Of a DNA stretch of 64,000 nucleotides, positions 47,576-56,399 are shown one piece after another (within the stretch, counting starts at the first letter, position 1; every line of letters begins with the position of its first letter). The notes below the pieces were generated by a model, which ran no database searches, was not told where the DNA came from, and was given only the letters and a program-made list of their open reading frames with translations. The stretch spans positions 40,890 to 104,889 of the forward strand of contig NZ_FQXQ01000007.1 of the NCBI RefSeq assembly GCF_900130035.1. The letters are read 5' to 3'. The position numbers and the translations under genes were made by a program. The stretch comes from Wenyingzhuangia marina (GTDB taxonomy: Bacteria; Bacteroidota; Bacteroidia; Flavobacteriales; Flavobacteriaceae).

Positions 47576-48250
47576 TACATTCTTTATAATTGTATCTATT
47601 TGAGTTAATACTTTTTCCCAGTCTTTAGTACTTAGGTTAAAATCGTGATCGGCATCTACAAACTGTAAATTTATATTGGGACTTAGCATGTATTTATCTT
47701 TGACCTCTAACCCACCATATTCATCTTTATCTCCCTGAAAAATAGTCATAGGCGTTTTTAAGTGCTCTAAATGAATATATCTATCAGGCTCCACTCCATT
47801 GTTTGGATTTTGAAAAGGGTAACTTAAACAAATAATATGTTTGATATTTAGTTCGTCAGCTACTGATGAGGCAAACCTACCTCCAGATGACCTGGAGATG
47901 ATTATGATGTCTTTGTTTAACTTAGAAAGGATGCTTTTTAAGTTTTTTTTAAGTGCTTCAGGTGAGTTATTTCTTCTTTTTTTTAGGTATTTGAAATAAT
48001 CCCAATGAGTTATTCCATATAAAATTTTTATGAAACGAATATTTATGGTTTTTAAAGCTTCAGGAACCCAATAAAAATAGTTAATTTCTAATTGACGTAC
48101 TTTAAATAAAAAAAATTCTGATGGATCTTCCCAAATAATTTTATGCCCTGATTTTTTTAAATGATTTAATAATATGTATTTAAGGTCAGTGTCTTTTAGC
48201 CAATTATCTCTTCCTATTAGAAATAATTTTTTTTGTTGTGGTTTTGTCAT
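47573..48250 (-). CDS. Alpha/beta-hydrolase-like protein
   Basis: The 225-residue protein has a nucleophile-elbow-like ISRSSGGRFAS (about residues 118-128), then YPFQNP, an acidic residue in IFQGDKDEYGG and a late His in DADHDF. This layout suits a small alpha/beta hydrolase of the KANL3/TEX30 or dienelactone type. There is no signal peptide. The substrate is unknown. It stands alone with degraded sequence upstream. Confidence 0.65.
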   Translation of the reverse strand: MTKPQQKKLFLIGRDNWLKDTDLKYILLNHLKKSGHKIIWEDPSEFFLFKVRQLEINYFYWVPEALKTINIRFIKILYGITHWDYFKYLKKRRNNSPEALKKNLKSILSKLNKDIIIISRSSGGRFASSVADELNIKHIICLSYPFQNPNNGVEPDRYIHLEHLKTPMTIFQGDKDEYGGLEVKDKYMLSPNINLQFVDADHDFNLSTKDWEKVLTQIDTIIKNV

Positions 48251-48474
48251 TTATCTTTTTAAGTGTATACTTTAAAATTTTGATATTGTGATGATATTCT
48301 AAACATATATCTTAAACCAATTCTACCTTCTTTAACTTTGTTTTCCAATTTTTGGTACCATCATCTTTAAACTTCCTTTTTTAGTTGATGAAATTGTGCT
48401 TCTTCTATGTTTTGTGAATAACAGAAGTGTTTAACTAGAAAAAAAGAAATTAATAAAAAGTAATGTTTAATCAT
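48250..48474 (-). pseudogene. Possible remnant of a small secreted-protein gene
   Basis: The ORF 48474-48367 encodes 35 residues beginning MIKHYFLLISFFLVKHFCYS, a convincing signal peptide, and then a short hydrophilic stretch before a stop. In another frame the text continues (FKDDGTKNWKTKLKK), and then in a third frame (RIGLRYMFRIS). This looks like one small exported protein broken by frameshifts. It could also be a short genuine peptide. Support is only from composition. Confidence 0.3.
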
Positions 48475-48591
48475 TTCTTGTAGAGCATTGGTTTAAGGTT
48501 AAATTTAATTATTTTCCTTTTGTTATAAAGTGTTTATTATAACAAAAAAAAATCAGCTGTTAAGCTGATTTTTTTAGATTGTTTATTTGAC
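48251..48591. other. 341-bp gap with a degraded gene remnant and a terminator
   Basis: On the minus strand this gap contains a 35-codon ORF with a signal-peptide-like start (48367-48474) and further short open pieces in shifted frames down to about 48250. A terminator for the U32 peptidase gene is at 48544-48577. Nothing else is seen. Confidence 0.5.
48544..48577 (-). terminator. Intrinsic terminator after the U32 peptidase gene
   Basis: AAAAAAATCAGCT-GTTA-AGCTGATTTTTTT has a stem of good quality with T runs on either strand. It lies 15 bp beyond the stop codon on the minus strand. Confidence 0.8.
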
Positions 48592-50478
48592 TTAGTTGAA
48601 CTTTTCCCATTCAAACTCTTCATCATATTTAAGATCTGCATCTTTTTCCCAAATTTCCATTTCACAGGGTTTACAATTAAACTTTAATTTGTATTCGTTT
48701 TCTCCGTGGGTAAGTGTTAATGGTTCTTTTAATTTTTCTCCCATGGTAGCACGTTGGAATCTTGCACATTTTCCAAGCTCATACTTAACACAATACTTGG
48801 TCGTCATTACTCTAGCTTTTCCAGGTTCCCACTGTAGTTCAAAAGCTTTTTCAATTTCTTCTACACCATGTCTTTTGTAAAACTGTCTAGCCAATTTGTT
48901 AGAAACATTATAAGTAAAGTCTAATGTTTTTTCAGGATAAGGATGATCTGTTTTTACAATAGCTTGTTCTTCTTTATGGTACTCTTCAATTCTAATATCA
49001 ATCAATTTTTCTAAAACAGTTCTTCTGATTTCATTGATTTTAGAAATAGGTACAAACCAGTTGTTTTCTAATTCAAGTTCAATATCATCAACAATAAAAG
49101 GTGTGTTTCCTGTTTTGATTAAATTCTTTTCTAAGTTGTCTTTTAAGAAACCTTCTTTTTTTGCTAATTCTTTGGTGATTTTAAATCCTTCAGAGCTAAC
49201 ATGTCCATCTTCATCAGTAGCAGTTAAGCTAAATCCGTATTGGGTTTCTTCAAACTTAAGCTTTACACCAATTTTTCTAATAGCACTGTTGTCTTTTTCA
49301 ACTTGTTTGTTAAAATTAGCATCAGAGTTTCTAGAAATTAAAGTTCCTATAGGAATGTTTTTATAATTGTTAGGTGTTATCCAACCGTTTTCTACGGTAT
49401 TGATTTGTACTCCATCAGCTTCGTTTTCTTCGTTGATGAAATAAAGACCATCCCCATTGTTTAGTTTTTCAGCATTTTCAATTAAATACTTACCGTTTTT
49501 AATTTCAATCACTTTACCAATGATTTGACCTTTAGATTTTGGACTTTCCCAAGATCCAATTTTAGTCATTCGTTTGTTTACAAAATAGTCTGTATATCCA
49601 CGGTTAAAACTTCTGTCCATTTCTGCATCAAAAGTGTAAAAAGTTCTACCAGATGAAGCTTTTTGATAATTTTCTTTTCCATCACCGTTTAAAAAATCAT
49701 CTAATCTTTTTCTTAAGTAAGACACGTTGTTTTTAACATATACTACATCTTTTAATCTTCCTTCAATTTTAAAAGACATCACCCCAGCTTCAATCATTTG
49801 AGGTAATTGATCACTTAAATCTAAGTCCTTAATAGACAATAAATGACTGCTTTCTATTAAAGTGTCATTATTTCCATCAGTCAATTTATAAGGCAATCTA
49901 CAGTTTTGAGCACAGGAACCTCTGTTGGCACTACGTTCTCCTCCAGCCACACTCATGTAACAGTTTCCGCTAAAAGAAACACATAAAGCCCCAGAAACAA
50001 AAAATTCTAGTTCAACATCACAAGCTTCGTTAATTTCTTTAATCTGATCTAAGTTTAATTCTCTTGCCAAAACCACACGTTTCATTCCTGCTTTTTGCAA
50101 AAAGTCCACTTGTTTAGGATCTCTGTTATTGGCTTGGGTACTTGCATGAATTACAATAGGAGGCAAGTTCATTTCAAAAATAGCCATGTCTTGCACAATC
50201 AAAGCATCCACTCCAACATGGTATAATTCATGAATTAATTTTTCACAGGTTTCTAATTCATTATCATATAAAATGGTGTTAATTACCACAAAAACTTGTG
50301 CTTTAAATAAGTGAGCATACCTAACCATTTCGGCAATATCTGCTACCGAGTTGTTTGCGTTTGTACGTGCTCCAAATTGCGGAGCTCCAATATATACAGC
50401 ATCTGCTCCTGCATTAATAGCCGCCATTCCTTGAACTAGGTTTTTGGCAGGTGCTAAAATTTCAACCTTTTTTTTCAT
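48592..50478 (-). CDS. U32-family peptidase-like protein (YegQ/RlhA/TrhP group)
   Basis: The 628-residue protein opens KKKVEILAPAKN and has the U32 signature region with cysteines in ALCVSFSGNCYMS and GSCAQNCRLPY. A C-terminal extension (about 390-628) with more Cys (CVKYELGKC, CKPCEMEIW) is usual for the long form. E. coli relatives hydroxylate tRNA or 23S rRNA rather than acting as proteases. The four Cys may bind an Fe-S cluster. It is divergent from menB. Confidence 0.88.
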   Translation of the reverse strand: MKKKVEILAPAKNLVQGMAAINAGADAVYIGAPQFGARTNANNSVADIAEMVRYAHLFKAQVFVVINTILYDNELETCEKLIHELYHVGVDALIVQDMAIFEMNLPPIVIHASTQANNRDPKQVDFLQKAGMKRVVLARELNLDQIKEINEACDVELEFFVSGALCVSFSGNCYMSVAGGERSANRGSCAQNCRLPYKLTDGNNDTLIESSHLLSIKDLDLSDQLPQMIEAGVMSFKIEGRLKDVVYVKNNVSYLRKRLDDFLNGDGKENYQKASSGRTFYTFDAEMDRSFNRGYTDYFVNKRMTKIGSWESPKSKGQIIGKVIEIKNGKYLIENAEKLNNGDGLYFINEENEADGVQINTVENGWITPNNYKNIPIGTLISRNSDANFNKQVEKDNSAIRKIGVKLKFEETQYGFSLTATDEDGHVSSEGFKITKELAKKEGFLKDNLEKNLIKTGNTPFIVDDIELELENNWFVPISKINEIRRTVLEKLIDIRIEEYHKEEQAIVKTDHPYPEKTLDFTYNVSNKLARQFYKRHGVEEIEKAFELQWEPGKARVMTTKYCVKYELGKCARFQRATMGEKLKEPLTLTHGENEYKLKFNCKPCEMEIWEKDADLKYDEEFEWEKFN

Positions 50479-50720
50479 AAATGATATTCCTGTCTAATAG
50501 CTCTTAATGTGTTGATAAAATGCTTTTTATCAAATGATTACATCAAGAGTATTTGTTTTTTTAAAATTAGGGATTGCAAAGTTAGTGTTTTTTGTTGGTA
50601 AAATAATTAATAATCAAACGTTTAAGATGATTTTATGTTTGTTTTTTAGATTGATGAAAACAGAGATTGAAATAAAATTAAAATGATAACTTTACAGCTT
50701 GTTTAGAAAATAAATTTACC

Positions 50721-51560
50721 ATGTCAGAAATCAATTGGGAAGTAGTTAAAGAATACGAAGATATCACCTATAAAAAATGTAATGGAGTCGCAAGAATTGC
50801 GTTTAACAGACCTAATGTTAGAAATGCATTTAGACCTAAAACCACTTCAGAATTATATGATGCTTTTTATGATGCACAAGAAGATCCTAATATTGGAGTA
50901 GTTTTATTATCTGCAGAAGGTCCATCAACAAAAGATGGCGTGTATTCTTTCTGTTCTGGTGGAGATCAAAAAGCAAGAGGGCATCAAGGATATGTTGGTG
51001 AAGATGGTGCACATCGTTTAAATATATTAGAAGTACAACGTTTGATTCGTTTTATGCCTAAAGTAGTTATTGCTGTAGTTCCAGGATGGGCTGTGGGTGG
51101 CGGACATAGTTTACATGTAGTTTGTGATATGACTTTGGCAAGTGAAGAACATGCTATTTTTAAACAAACAGATGCCGATGTAACTAGCTTCGATGGTGGT
51201 TACGGTTCTGCTTATTTGGCTAAAATGGTTGGACAGAAAAAAGCCAGAGAAATTTTCTTTTTAGGGAGAAACTATTCTGCTCAAGAAGCTTTTGAAATGG
51301 GAATGGTGAATAAAGTAGTTCCTCATGCTGAGCTTGAAGATACTGCTTACGAGTGGGCACAAGAAGTTTTAGGAAAATCACCATTATCAATTAGAATGTT
51401 AAAGTTTGCTATGAACTTAACCGATGACGGAATGGTTGGTCAACAAGTTTTTGCTGGTGAAGCAACTCGTTTGGCTTATATGACAGATGAAGCGAAAGAA
51501 GGAAGAAATGCCTTTTTAGAAAAGCGCAAACCAAATTTTGATAAAAAATATATAGTATAA
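50721..51560 (+). CDS. menB: 1,4-dihydroxy-2-naphthoyl-CoA synthase
   Basis: The 279-residue crotonase-fold protein has the MenB marks: AFRPKTTSELYDAF, the SGGDQKARG loop, GWAVGGGHSLHVVCD and SFDGGYGSAYLA. It closes the naphthoquinone ring in menaquinone synthesis. No other men genes are in the window. An inverted repeat of short units separates it from purU. Confidence 0.95.
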   Translation: MSEINWEVVKEYEDITYKKCNGVARIAFNRPNVRNAFRPKTTSELYDAFYDAQEDPNIGVVLLSAEGPSTKDGVYSFCSGGDQKARGHQGYVGEDGAHRLNILEVQRLIRFMPKVVIAVVPGWAVGGGHSLHVVCDMTLASEEHAIFKQTDADVTSFDGGYGSAYLAKMVGQKKAREIFFLGRNYSAQEAFEMGMVNKVVPHAELEDTAYEWAQEVLGKSPLSIRMLKFAMNLTDDGMVGQQVFAGEATRLAYMTDEAKEGRNAFLEKRKPNFDKKYIV

Positions 51561-51662
51561 ATAAGTTATCAAGTAGAAAAGTTATCAAGATCAAAGGCTT
51601 TATAATATAAGGTAGAACTAAGAACTTTATAAACTTTACAACTTTATAAACTTTACAAACTT
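51560..51662 (+). repeat. Inverted repeat of 8-bp units before purU (element 3)
   Basis: The left arm runs AAGTTATC, AAGTAGAA, AAGTTATC, AAGATCAA. The right arm repeats a 17-bp unit made of AACTTTATA and AACTTTAC twice and ends AAACTT. The arms are imperfectly complementary. It fills most of the menB-purU gap and ends just before the purU start. Period is 8 to 9 rather than 7, but the plan matches the other four elements. Confidence 0.6.
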
Positions 51663-51667
51663 AAACA

Positions 51668-52540
51668 ATGAAACCACAAATCATAACTTTTTTAATAAAG
51701 TGTCCCGATCAAAAAGGGATTGTCTCTAAAATAACGCATTTCTTTTATCAAGAAGGATTTAACTTAGTTAGTGCACAACAATATACCAATTCAATAGACG
51801 GAATGTTTTTTATGCGTTTGCGTATTGAGTCTGATGACACGGTAACCATTAGTAAAGAGCAGTTAGAAGAGCGTTTTGCTCGTTTGGCACCTGCGTATGA
51901 TATTATTTGGAGTGTAGATTATGGTACAACCAAGCAAAAAGTGGCGATTATGGTTTCGCATACAACTCACAACTTATACGATTTGTTGCAACGTAACAAA
52001 GAGGAAAAATTACATTGTGATGTAAAAATGGTGGTGAGTAACCATACCAAATTAAAACCTATTGCAGATATGTTTGAAATCCCTTTTTACCATTTACCGG
52101 TAACTAAGGATACTAAAAAAGAACAGGAACAACAATTGATTGAATTGTTTGATTCTAATGATATAGATTTAATTATCATGGCTCGTTACATGCAAATTTT
52201 ATCAAATGATTTTATCAATCATTACCCTAATAAAATTATCAATATTCATCATTCTTTTTTGCCAGCCTTTCAGGGAGCAAATCCTTATATGAGAGCTTAT
52301 GAAAGAGGAGTAAAGTTGATTGGAGCTACAGCACATTACGCAACTCAAGATTTAGATGAAGGGCCAATTATTGAGCAAGATGTAGAGCGTGTTACACACG
52401 AAAGCACACCAGCTACTTTAAAAGCCATAGGTGCTGATATTGAAACCATGGTGTTGGCAAGAGCGGTTAAAAGTCATTTAAACAATCAAATTATTGTAGA
52501 TAATAACAAAGCAATTGTTTTCCCAGAAACAGGAGAGTAA
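51668..52540 (+). CDS. purU: Formyltetrahydrofolate deformylase
   Basis: The 290-residue protein has an N-terminal ACT domain (about 5-85) and a formyltransferase-like catalytic domain (about 90-285) with MVSHTTHNLYDLL, the catalytic region NIHHSFLPAFQGANPY, and GPIIEQD. It hydrolyses 10-formyl-THF to formate and THF. Length is normal. It lies between two of the inverted-repeat elements. Confidence 0.94.
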   Translation: MKPQIITFLIKCPDQKGIVSKITHFFYQEGFNLVSAQQYTNSIDGMFFMRLRIESDDTVTISKEQLEERFARLAPAYDIIWSVDYGTTKQKVAIMVSHTTHNLYDLLQRNKEEKLHCDVKMVVSNHTKLKPIADMFEIPFYHLPVTKDTKKEQEQQLIELFDSNDIDLIIMARYMQILSNDFINHYPNKIINIHHSFLPAFQGANPYMRAYERGVKLIGATAHYATQDLDEGPIIEQDVERVTHESTPATLKAIGADIETMVLARAVKSHLNNQIIVDNNKAIVFPETGE

Positions 52541-52545
52541 ATTTA

Positions 52546-52631
52546 AATAGTACAAAGTAAAAAGTACGAAGTACATAGTTAGCGTAGAGCTATGGTACTA
52601 AATACTCAGTACTCAGTACTTAATACTAAAT
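52546..52631 (+). repeat. Inverted repeat of 7-bp units before the FAH-family gene (element 2)
   Basis: This is the most regular of the five. The left arm is AGTACAA, AGTAAAA, AGTACGA, AGTACAT, AGTTAGC, and the right arm is TACTAAA, TACTCAG, TACTCAG, TACTTAA, TACTAAA. Both are in strict 7-bp register, with a short loop containing CTATGG that pairs with CATAG. It ends four bases before the start codon at 52635. Confidence 0.75.
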
Positions 52632-52634
52632 AAC

Positions 52635-53246
52635 ATGAAAATCATCTGCATTGGTCAAAATTACGAAGACCATATAAAAGAATTGGGATCAAAAAAACCA
52701 GAAGAACCATTGATATTTTTAAAGCCAGATTCTTCAGTATTACCTAAAAAAAATCCATTTATCATTCCGCCATTTTCTAATGAAGTTCATTATGAAGTTG
52801 AGGTTTTGGTTAAAATCAATAAAGTAGGAAAGTTTATAGGAGAAAGGTTTGCTCATAAATACTATGACGAAATTGGTTTGGGAATAGATTTTACCGCAAG
52901 AGATTTGCAAGCCAAATTAAAAAAAGCAGGACACCCATGGGAAAAAGCTAAAGGTTTTGATGGAAGTGCTGTGATTAGTCCTTTCTTTTCTAAAGAAAAT
53001 TTTGACGATTTAAATGATGTCAATTTTTCATTAGCAAAAAATGATGAAAAGGTACAAATAGGAAATACCAAAGACATGATTTTTAAGATTGATGAGTTAG
53101 TGGCTTATGTATCTAAATTCTTCACTTTAAAAAAAGGCGATATTATTTTTACAGGAACTCCTGTTGGAGTGGGAGCAGTTGCAAAAGATGACGTGCTCAC
53201 TGGTTTTTTAGAAGATGATAAAGTAATAGATATTAAAATAAAATAG
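52635..53246 (+). CDS. Fumarylacetoacetate hydrolase-family protein
   Basis: The 203-residue protein matches the FAH domain. The start is MKIICIGQNYEDHIKEL, metal-binding Glu residues lie in HYEVEVLV, and GIDFTARDLQ and IFTGTPVGVGAV follow. Family members are decarboxylases or hydrolases of acylpyruvates or oxaloacetate-type acids. The substrate is unknown. It is flanked on both sides by inverted-repeat elements. Confidence 0.88.
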   Translation: MKIICIGQNYEDHIKELGSKKPEEPLIFLKPDSSVLPKKNPFIIPPFSNEVHYEVEVLVKINKVGKFIGERFAHKYYDEIGLGIDFTARDLQAKLKKAGHPWEKAKGFDGSAVISPFFSKENFDDLNDVNFSLAKNDEKVQIGNTKDMIFKIDELVAYVSKFFTLKKGDIIFTGTPVGVGAVAKDDVLTGFLEDDKVIDIKIK

Positions 53247-53333
53247 TTTTTAGTTGCTATGGATTGGTTTTTAGTTAAATAAAATCAGCCAATAGCAATT
53301 ATTCAAAAACTACCAACCAACAACTAAGAACGA
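53247..53333 (+). repeat. Inverted repeat of 7-bp units before cinA (element 4)
   Basis: The left arm can be read as AGTTGCT, ATGGATT, GGTTTTT, AGTTAAA, and the right arm as AACTACC, AACCAAC, AACTAAG. An inner stem GTTGCTATGG pairs with CCAATAGCAA. It begins right after the stop of the FAH-family gene and ends just before the TTG start of cinA. Confidence 0.6.
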
Positions 53334-53337
53334 AATT

Positions 53338-54582
53338 TTGAAAGCAAGTATAATTACCATAGGAGATGAAATTTTAATTGGTCAAGTGTTAGATACTAAT
53401 AGCCAGTGGGTAGCCAATAAATTACATGCGTTGGGAGTAGAGTTGGTAGAAACAGTGTCTATTTCAGATACCAAACAAGCCATTGTCAATGGAATAGATC
53501 ATGCTATGTCTATTGCAGATTTAATTATTGTTACAGGAGGGCTTGGACCTACCAAAGATGATGTTACCAAATATACATTGGTAGAGTACTTTAATGATGA
53601 ACTGGTTCTAAATCCAGAAATTTTAGAGGATATTAAAGAACGATTTAGAAAAAGAGGAATTCATTTTTCAGACTTGAATAAAAGTCAGGCAATGTTGCCA
53701 AAGAAAGCAACTATTTTACCTAATAAATTAGGAACAGCAGCAGGAATGTGGTTTCAAGAAAATGGAAAAATAGTGATTAGCTTACCAGGAGTTCCTTTTG
53801 AAATGAAAGGATTGATTGATGCTGAGGTTTTACCAAGATTAAAACAAATAGGAGGATTTCCTTCTCAGGTGTATCAAACTTACGTATTGTATGGTGTAGG
53901 AGAAAGCAATGCTGCAGATGCGCTAGAAGTTTTTGAAAATAACTTACCTGATTTTATCAAGCTAGCTTATTTGCCTAGTCCGGGTCGTTTAAGATTAAGG
54001 TTAACAGGAACACATCAAGATAAGTGGCTGTTAGAAAATGCTATTCAGCAATTAGGAAAAGAATTGATGTTGGTGTTTAAAGAGGAAAGCATTATAGAAG
54101 GAGATGTAAGTTATGTGGATGTTATTCAACAATATTTAACTAAAAACAAACAAACCTTAGCTGTAGCTGAAAGTTGTACAGGAGGAAAAATTGCGAGTGA
54201 TATTACGGAGAAAAGTGGAGTGTCTCAGTTTTTCTTAGGAGGCGTGGTTGCTTATAATGCCTTGTTAAAACAAAATATTTTAGGAGTCTCAAAAGAGATC
54301 ATCGAAAAACACTCTGTAGTTTCTAAAGAAGTAGCTCAAGAAATGGCTTTAGGAGTTCAGAAATTAACAGGAGCAGATTATGCCATTGCTACCACTGGAA
54401 ATGCAGGTCCGACAACTGATGATACCAACGAAGAAGTTGGAATTGTTTTTATTGCTATTGCTACACAAAATCAGGTAATTGTAGAGCGATTTAACTTTGG
54501 TCAGCCAAGAGAAAAAGTCTTAGAACAGGCGAAAAATAAGGCTTTAGAGATGTTGAGTCAAGAAATATTAAAAAATCAGTAA
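53338..54582 (+). CDS. cinA: CinA-family competence/damage-inducible protein
   Basis: The 414-residue protein begins at a TTG (KASIITIGDEILIG follows); no ATG gives a complete domain. The N-terminal molybdopterin-binding-like domain (about 1-170) has GGLGPTKDDVTK. The C-terminal CinA/NMN deamidase domain (about 255-410) has AESCTGGKIAS and TGNAGPTTDD. CinA proteins act in NAD salvage (NMN deamidase, ADP-ribose pyrophosphatase). It follows element 4. Confidence 0.92.
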   Translation: MKASIITIGDEILIGQVLDTNSQWVANKLHALGVELVETVSISDTKQAIVNGIDHAMSIADLIIVTGGLGPTKDDVTKYTLVEYFNDELVLNPEILEDIKERFRKRGIHFSDLNKSQAMLPKKATILPNKLGTAAGMWFQENGKIVISLPGVPFEMKGLIDAEVLPRLKQIGGFPSQVYQTYVLYGVGESNAADALEVFENNLPDFIKLAYLPSPGRLRLRLTGTHQDKWLLENAIQQLGKELMLVFKEESIIEGDVSYVDVIQQYLTKNKQTLAVAESCTGGKIASDITEKSGVSQFFLGGVVAYNALLKQNILGVSKEIIEKHSVVSKEVAQEMALGVQKLTGADYAIATTGNAGPTTDDTNEEVGIVFIAIATQNQVIVERFNFGQPREKVLEQAKNKALEMLSQEILKNQ

Positions 54583-54588
54583 ATTAAT

Positions 54589-54620
54589 TTTGTTTGTACC
54601 ATTATTTGTTGTTAAATTTG
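54589..54620 (+). promoter_or_regulatory. Bacteroidota-type promoter of the rpmB-rpmG unit
   Basis: TTTG at 54589-54592, a 20-bp spacer and TAAATTTG at 54613-54620 fit the family consensus. The rpmB start is at 54656. Confidence 0.75.
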
Positions 54621-54655
54621 CACTCCGTTTAGAATTAAATTAAAACTGTTACGAG

Positions 54656-54895
54656 ATGTCTAAAGTTTGTGAACTTACTGGTAAAAAAGCGATGGTTGGG
54701 AACAATGTTTCTCACGCATTAAATAGAACAAAAAGAAAATTTAACGCTAACCTAATTACAAAGCGTTTCTATATCCCTGAAGAGGATAAGTGGATTACAT
54801 TAAAAATATCTACTGCTGCGTTAAAGAATATCAATAAAAAAGGTATTTCTGCTGTAATTAAAGAAGCAAAAGAAAAAGGATTTTTAGTTAAATAA
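54656..54895 (+). CDS. rpmB: 50S ribosomal protein L28
   Basis: The 79-residue basic protein starts [19 protein letters not shown], the L28 signature, at normal length. rpmG begins 28 bp later. Confidence 0.96.
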   Translation: MSKVCELTGKKAMVGNNVSHALNRTKRKFNANLITKRFYIPEEDKWITLKISTAALKNINKKGISAVIKEAKEKGFLVK

Positions 54896-54923
54896 TTTTT
54901 TCTTATAAAAAGCATATATAGAG

Positions 54924-55106
54924 ATGGCAAAAAAAGGAAACAGAGTACAAGTTATTTTAGAGTGTACTGAACATAAAGCTTCTGGTCAACCAGGAACTTC
55001 TAGATACATTACAACTAAAAACAAGAAGAATACTCCAGATAGATTAGAGATTAAGAAATTTAATCCTATCTTAAAGAAAATGACAGTTCACAAAGAAATT
55101 AAATAA
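54924..55106 (+). CDS. rpmG: 50S ribosomal protein L33
   Basis: The 60-residue protein has [14 protein letters not shown] and [17 protein letters not shown], typical of L33. The zinc Cys pairs are not complete (C-minus-like form; one Cys in LECTEH). It lies between rpmB and the DUF4295 gene. Confidence 0.96.
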   Translation: MAKKGNRVQVILECTEHKASGQPGTSRYITTKNKKNTPDRLEIKKFNPILKKMTVHKEIK

Positions 55107-55114
55107 TATAGGAT

Positions 55115-55267
55115 ATGGCAAAGAAATCAGTAGCATCGTTACAGACAGGTTCTAAGAGATTGTCTAAAGCTATCAAAATGGTAAAATCTCCAAAATCAGG
55201 AGCTTATACTTTTGTTGAAGCTATTATGGACCCAGCGCAAGTAAAAGACTTTTTTGCAAAAAAATAA
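55115..55267 (+). CDS. DUF4295 small protein
   Basis: The 50-residue basic ORF starts MAKKSVASLQTGSKRLSKAI and ends DPAQVKDFFAKK. In this phylum DUF4295 genes follow rpmB-rpmG closely, and it is thought to be a ribosome-associated small protein. It starts 8 bp after rpmG and ends at a terminator. Its short length hides it from normal ORF cutoffs. Confidence 0.9.
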   Translation: MAKKSVASLQTGSKRLSKAIKMVKSPKSGAYTFVEAIMDPAQVKDFFAKK

Positions 55268-55288
55268 TTTTTTGTAAAATTTATATAC

Positions 55289-55325
55289 AAAGGCTACTTT
55301 CAATCATGAGAGTAGCTTTTTTTGT
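55289..55325 (+). terminator. Intrinsic terminator after DUF4295
   Basis: AAAGCTACTcTC-like pairing: GGCTACTTTC, loop AATCAT, GAGAGTAGCT, followed by seven T. The stem has one weak pair. Confidence 0.75.
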
Positions 55326-55369
55326 ATTTTAATGCTTTCGTGTGATAACAAGTGTAAACAAATTAAGAT

Positions 55370-56323
55370 ATGAGTTTTTTTAAGAAAATATTTTCTTCTG
55401 ATAAAAAAGAAACCTTAGATAAAGGTCTAGAAAAATCTAAAACTAGTTTTTTTTCAAAACTGTCTAAAGCAGTAGCTGGAAAATCTAAAGTAGATGATGA
55501 TGTTTTGGATAATTTAGAAGAAGTTTTAATTTCTTCAGATGTTGGTGTGGATACCACCTTAAAAATTATTGAAAGAATTGAAGAAAGAGTAGATCGTGAT
55601 AAGTATTTAGGTACGGATGAATTAAATTTAATTCTAAGAGAAGAGATTGCTGGTTTGTTGTCAGAAACAAGTGGTGAAGATGCAACAGATTTTGTAATTC
55701 CAGAAAACAAAAAACCTTATGTTTTAATGGTGGTTGGAGTAAATGGTGTTGGTAAAACTACTACCATTGGTAAACTGGCAGCACAATTTAAAAAGAAAGG
55801 ATTGAATGTAGTTCTTGGTGCAGCCGATACTTTTAGAGCAGCAGCTATTGATCAATTACAAGTTTGGGCAGATAGAGTAGATGTGCCACTTGTTCGACAA
55901 GACATGGGGTCAGATCCTGCTTCTGTTGCTTATGATACATTAAAATCAGCAGTGGCTAAAAATGCCGATGTGGTAATTATTGATACTGCAGGTCGTTTGC
56001 ATAATAAAATCAATTTAATGACTGAGTTGACAAAAATTAAACGTGTAATGCAAAAAGTGGTGGCTGATGCTCCGCATGATGTATTATTGGTTTTAGACGG
56101 GTCAACTGGACAAAATGCATTTGAACAAGCAAAACAATTTACCTTGGCAACCGAAGTTACAGCTTTAGCGGTGACTAAATTAGATGGAACGGCAAAAGGA
56201 GGAGTAGTCATTGGTATTTCTGATCAATTTAAAATTCCAGTAAAATATATTGGAGTCGGAGAAGGAATAGATGATTTACAAGTGTTCAATAAATTTGAAT
56301 TTGTAGATTCTTTCTTTAAATAA
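55370..56323 (+). CDS. ftsY: Signal recognition particle receptor FtsY
   Basis: The 317-residue GTPase has an N-domain (about 20-100) and NG core: P-loop VVGVNGVGKTTTIGKLA, DTFRAAAIDQL, DTAGRLHN and TKLDGTAKGG. It is the membrane-side partner of Ffh for co-translational targeting. The acidic A-domain of E. coli FtsY is absent, as is common. rimO follows after an inverted-repeat element. Confidence 0.96.
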   Translation: MSFFKKIFSSDKKETLDKGLEKSKTSFFSKLSKAVAGKSKVDDDVLDNLEEVLISSDVGVDTTLKIIERIEERVDRDKYLGTDELNLILREEIAGLLSETSGEDATDFVIPENKKPYVLMVVGVNGVGKTTTIGKLAAQFKKKGLNVVLGAADTFRAAAIDQLQVWADRVDVPLVRQDMGSDPASVAYDTLKSAVAKNADVVIIDTAGRLHNKINLMTELTKIKRVMQKVVADAPHDVLLVLDGSTGQNAFEQAKQFTLATEVTALAVTKLDGTAKGGVVIGISDQFKIPVKYIGVGEGIDDLQVFNKFEFVDSFFK

Positions 56324-56399
56324 TTTAGTTGTCTGTTGTTGGTGGTTCGTTTTAGAATTTTAAACCAGCAACTAGAAACTAACAACTAATAACTAATAC
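56324..56399 (+). repeat. Inverted repeat of 7-bp units before rimO (element 5)
   Basis: The right arm is AACTAGA, AACTAAC, AACTAAT, AACTAAT in strict 7-bp register. The left arm is AGTTGTC, TGTTGTT, GGTGGTT, CGTTTTA. The arms pair imperfectly around an AATTTT-rich loop. It fills the gap from the ftsY stop to the rimO start. Confidence 0.65.
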
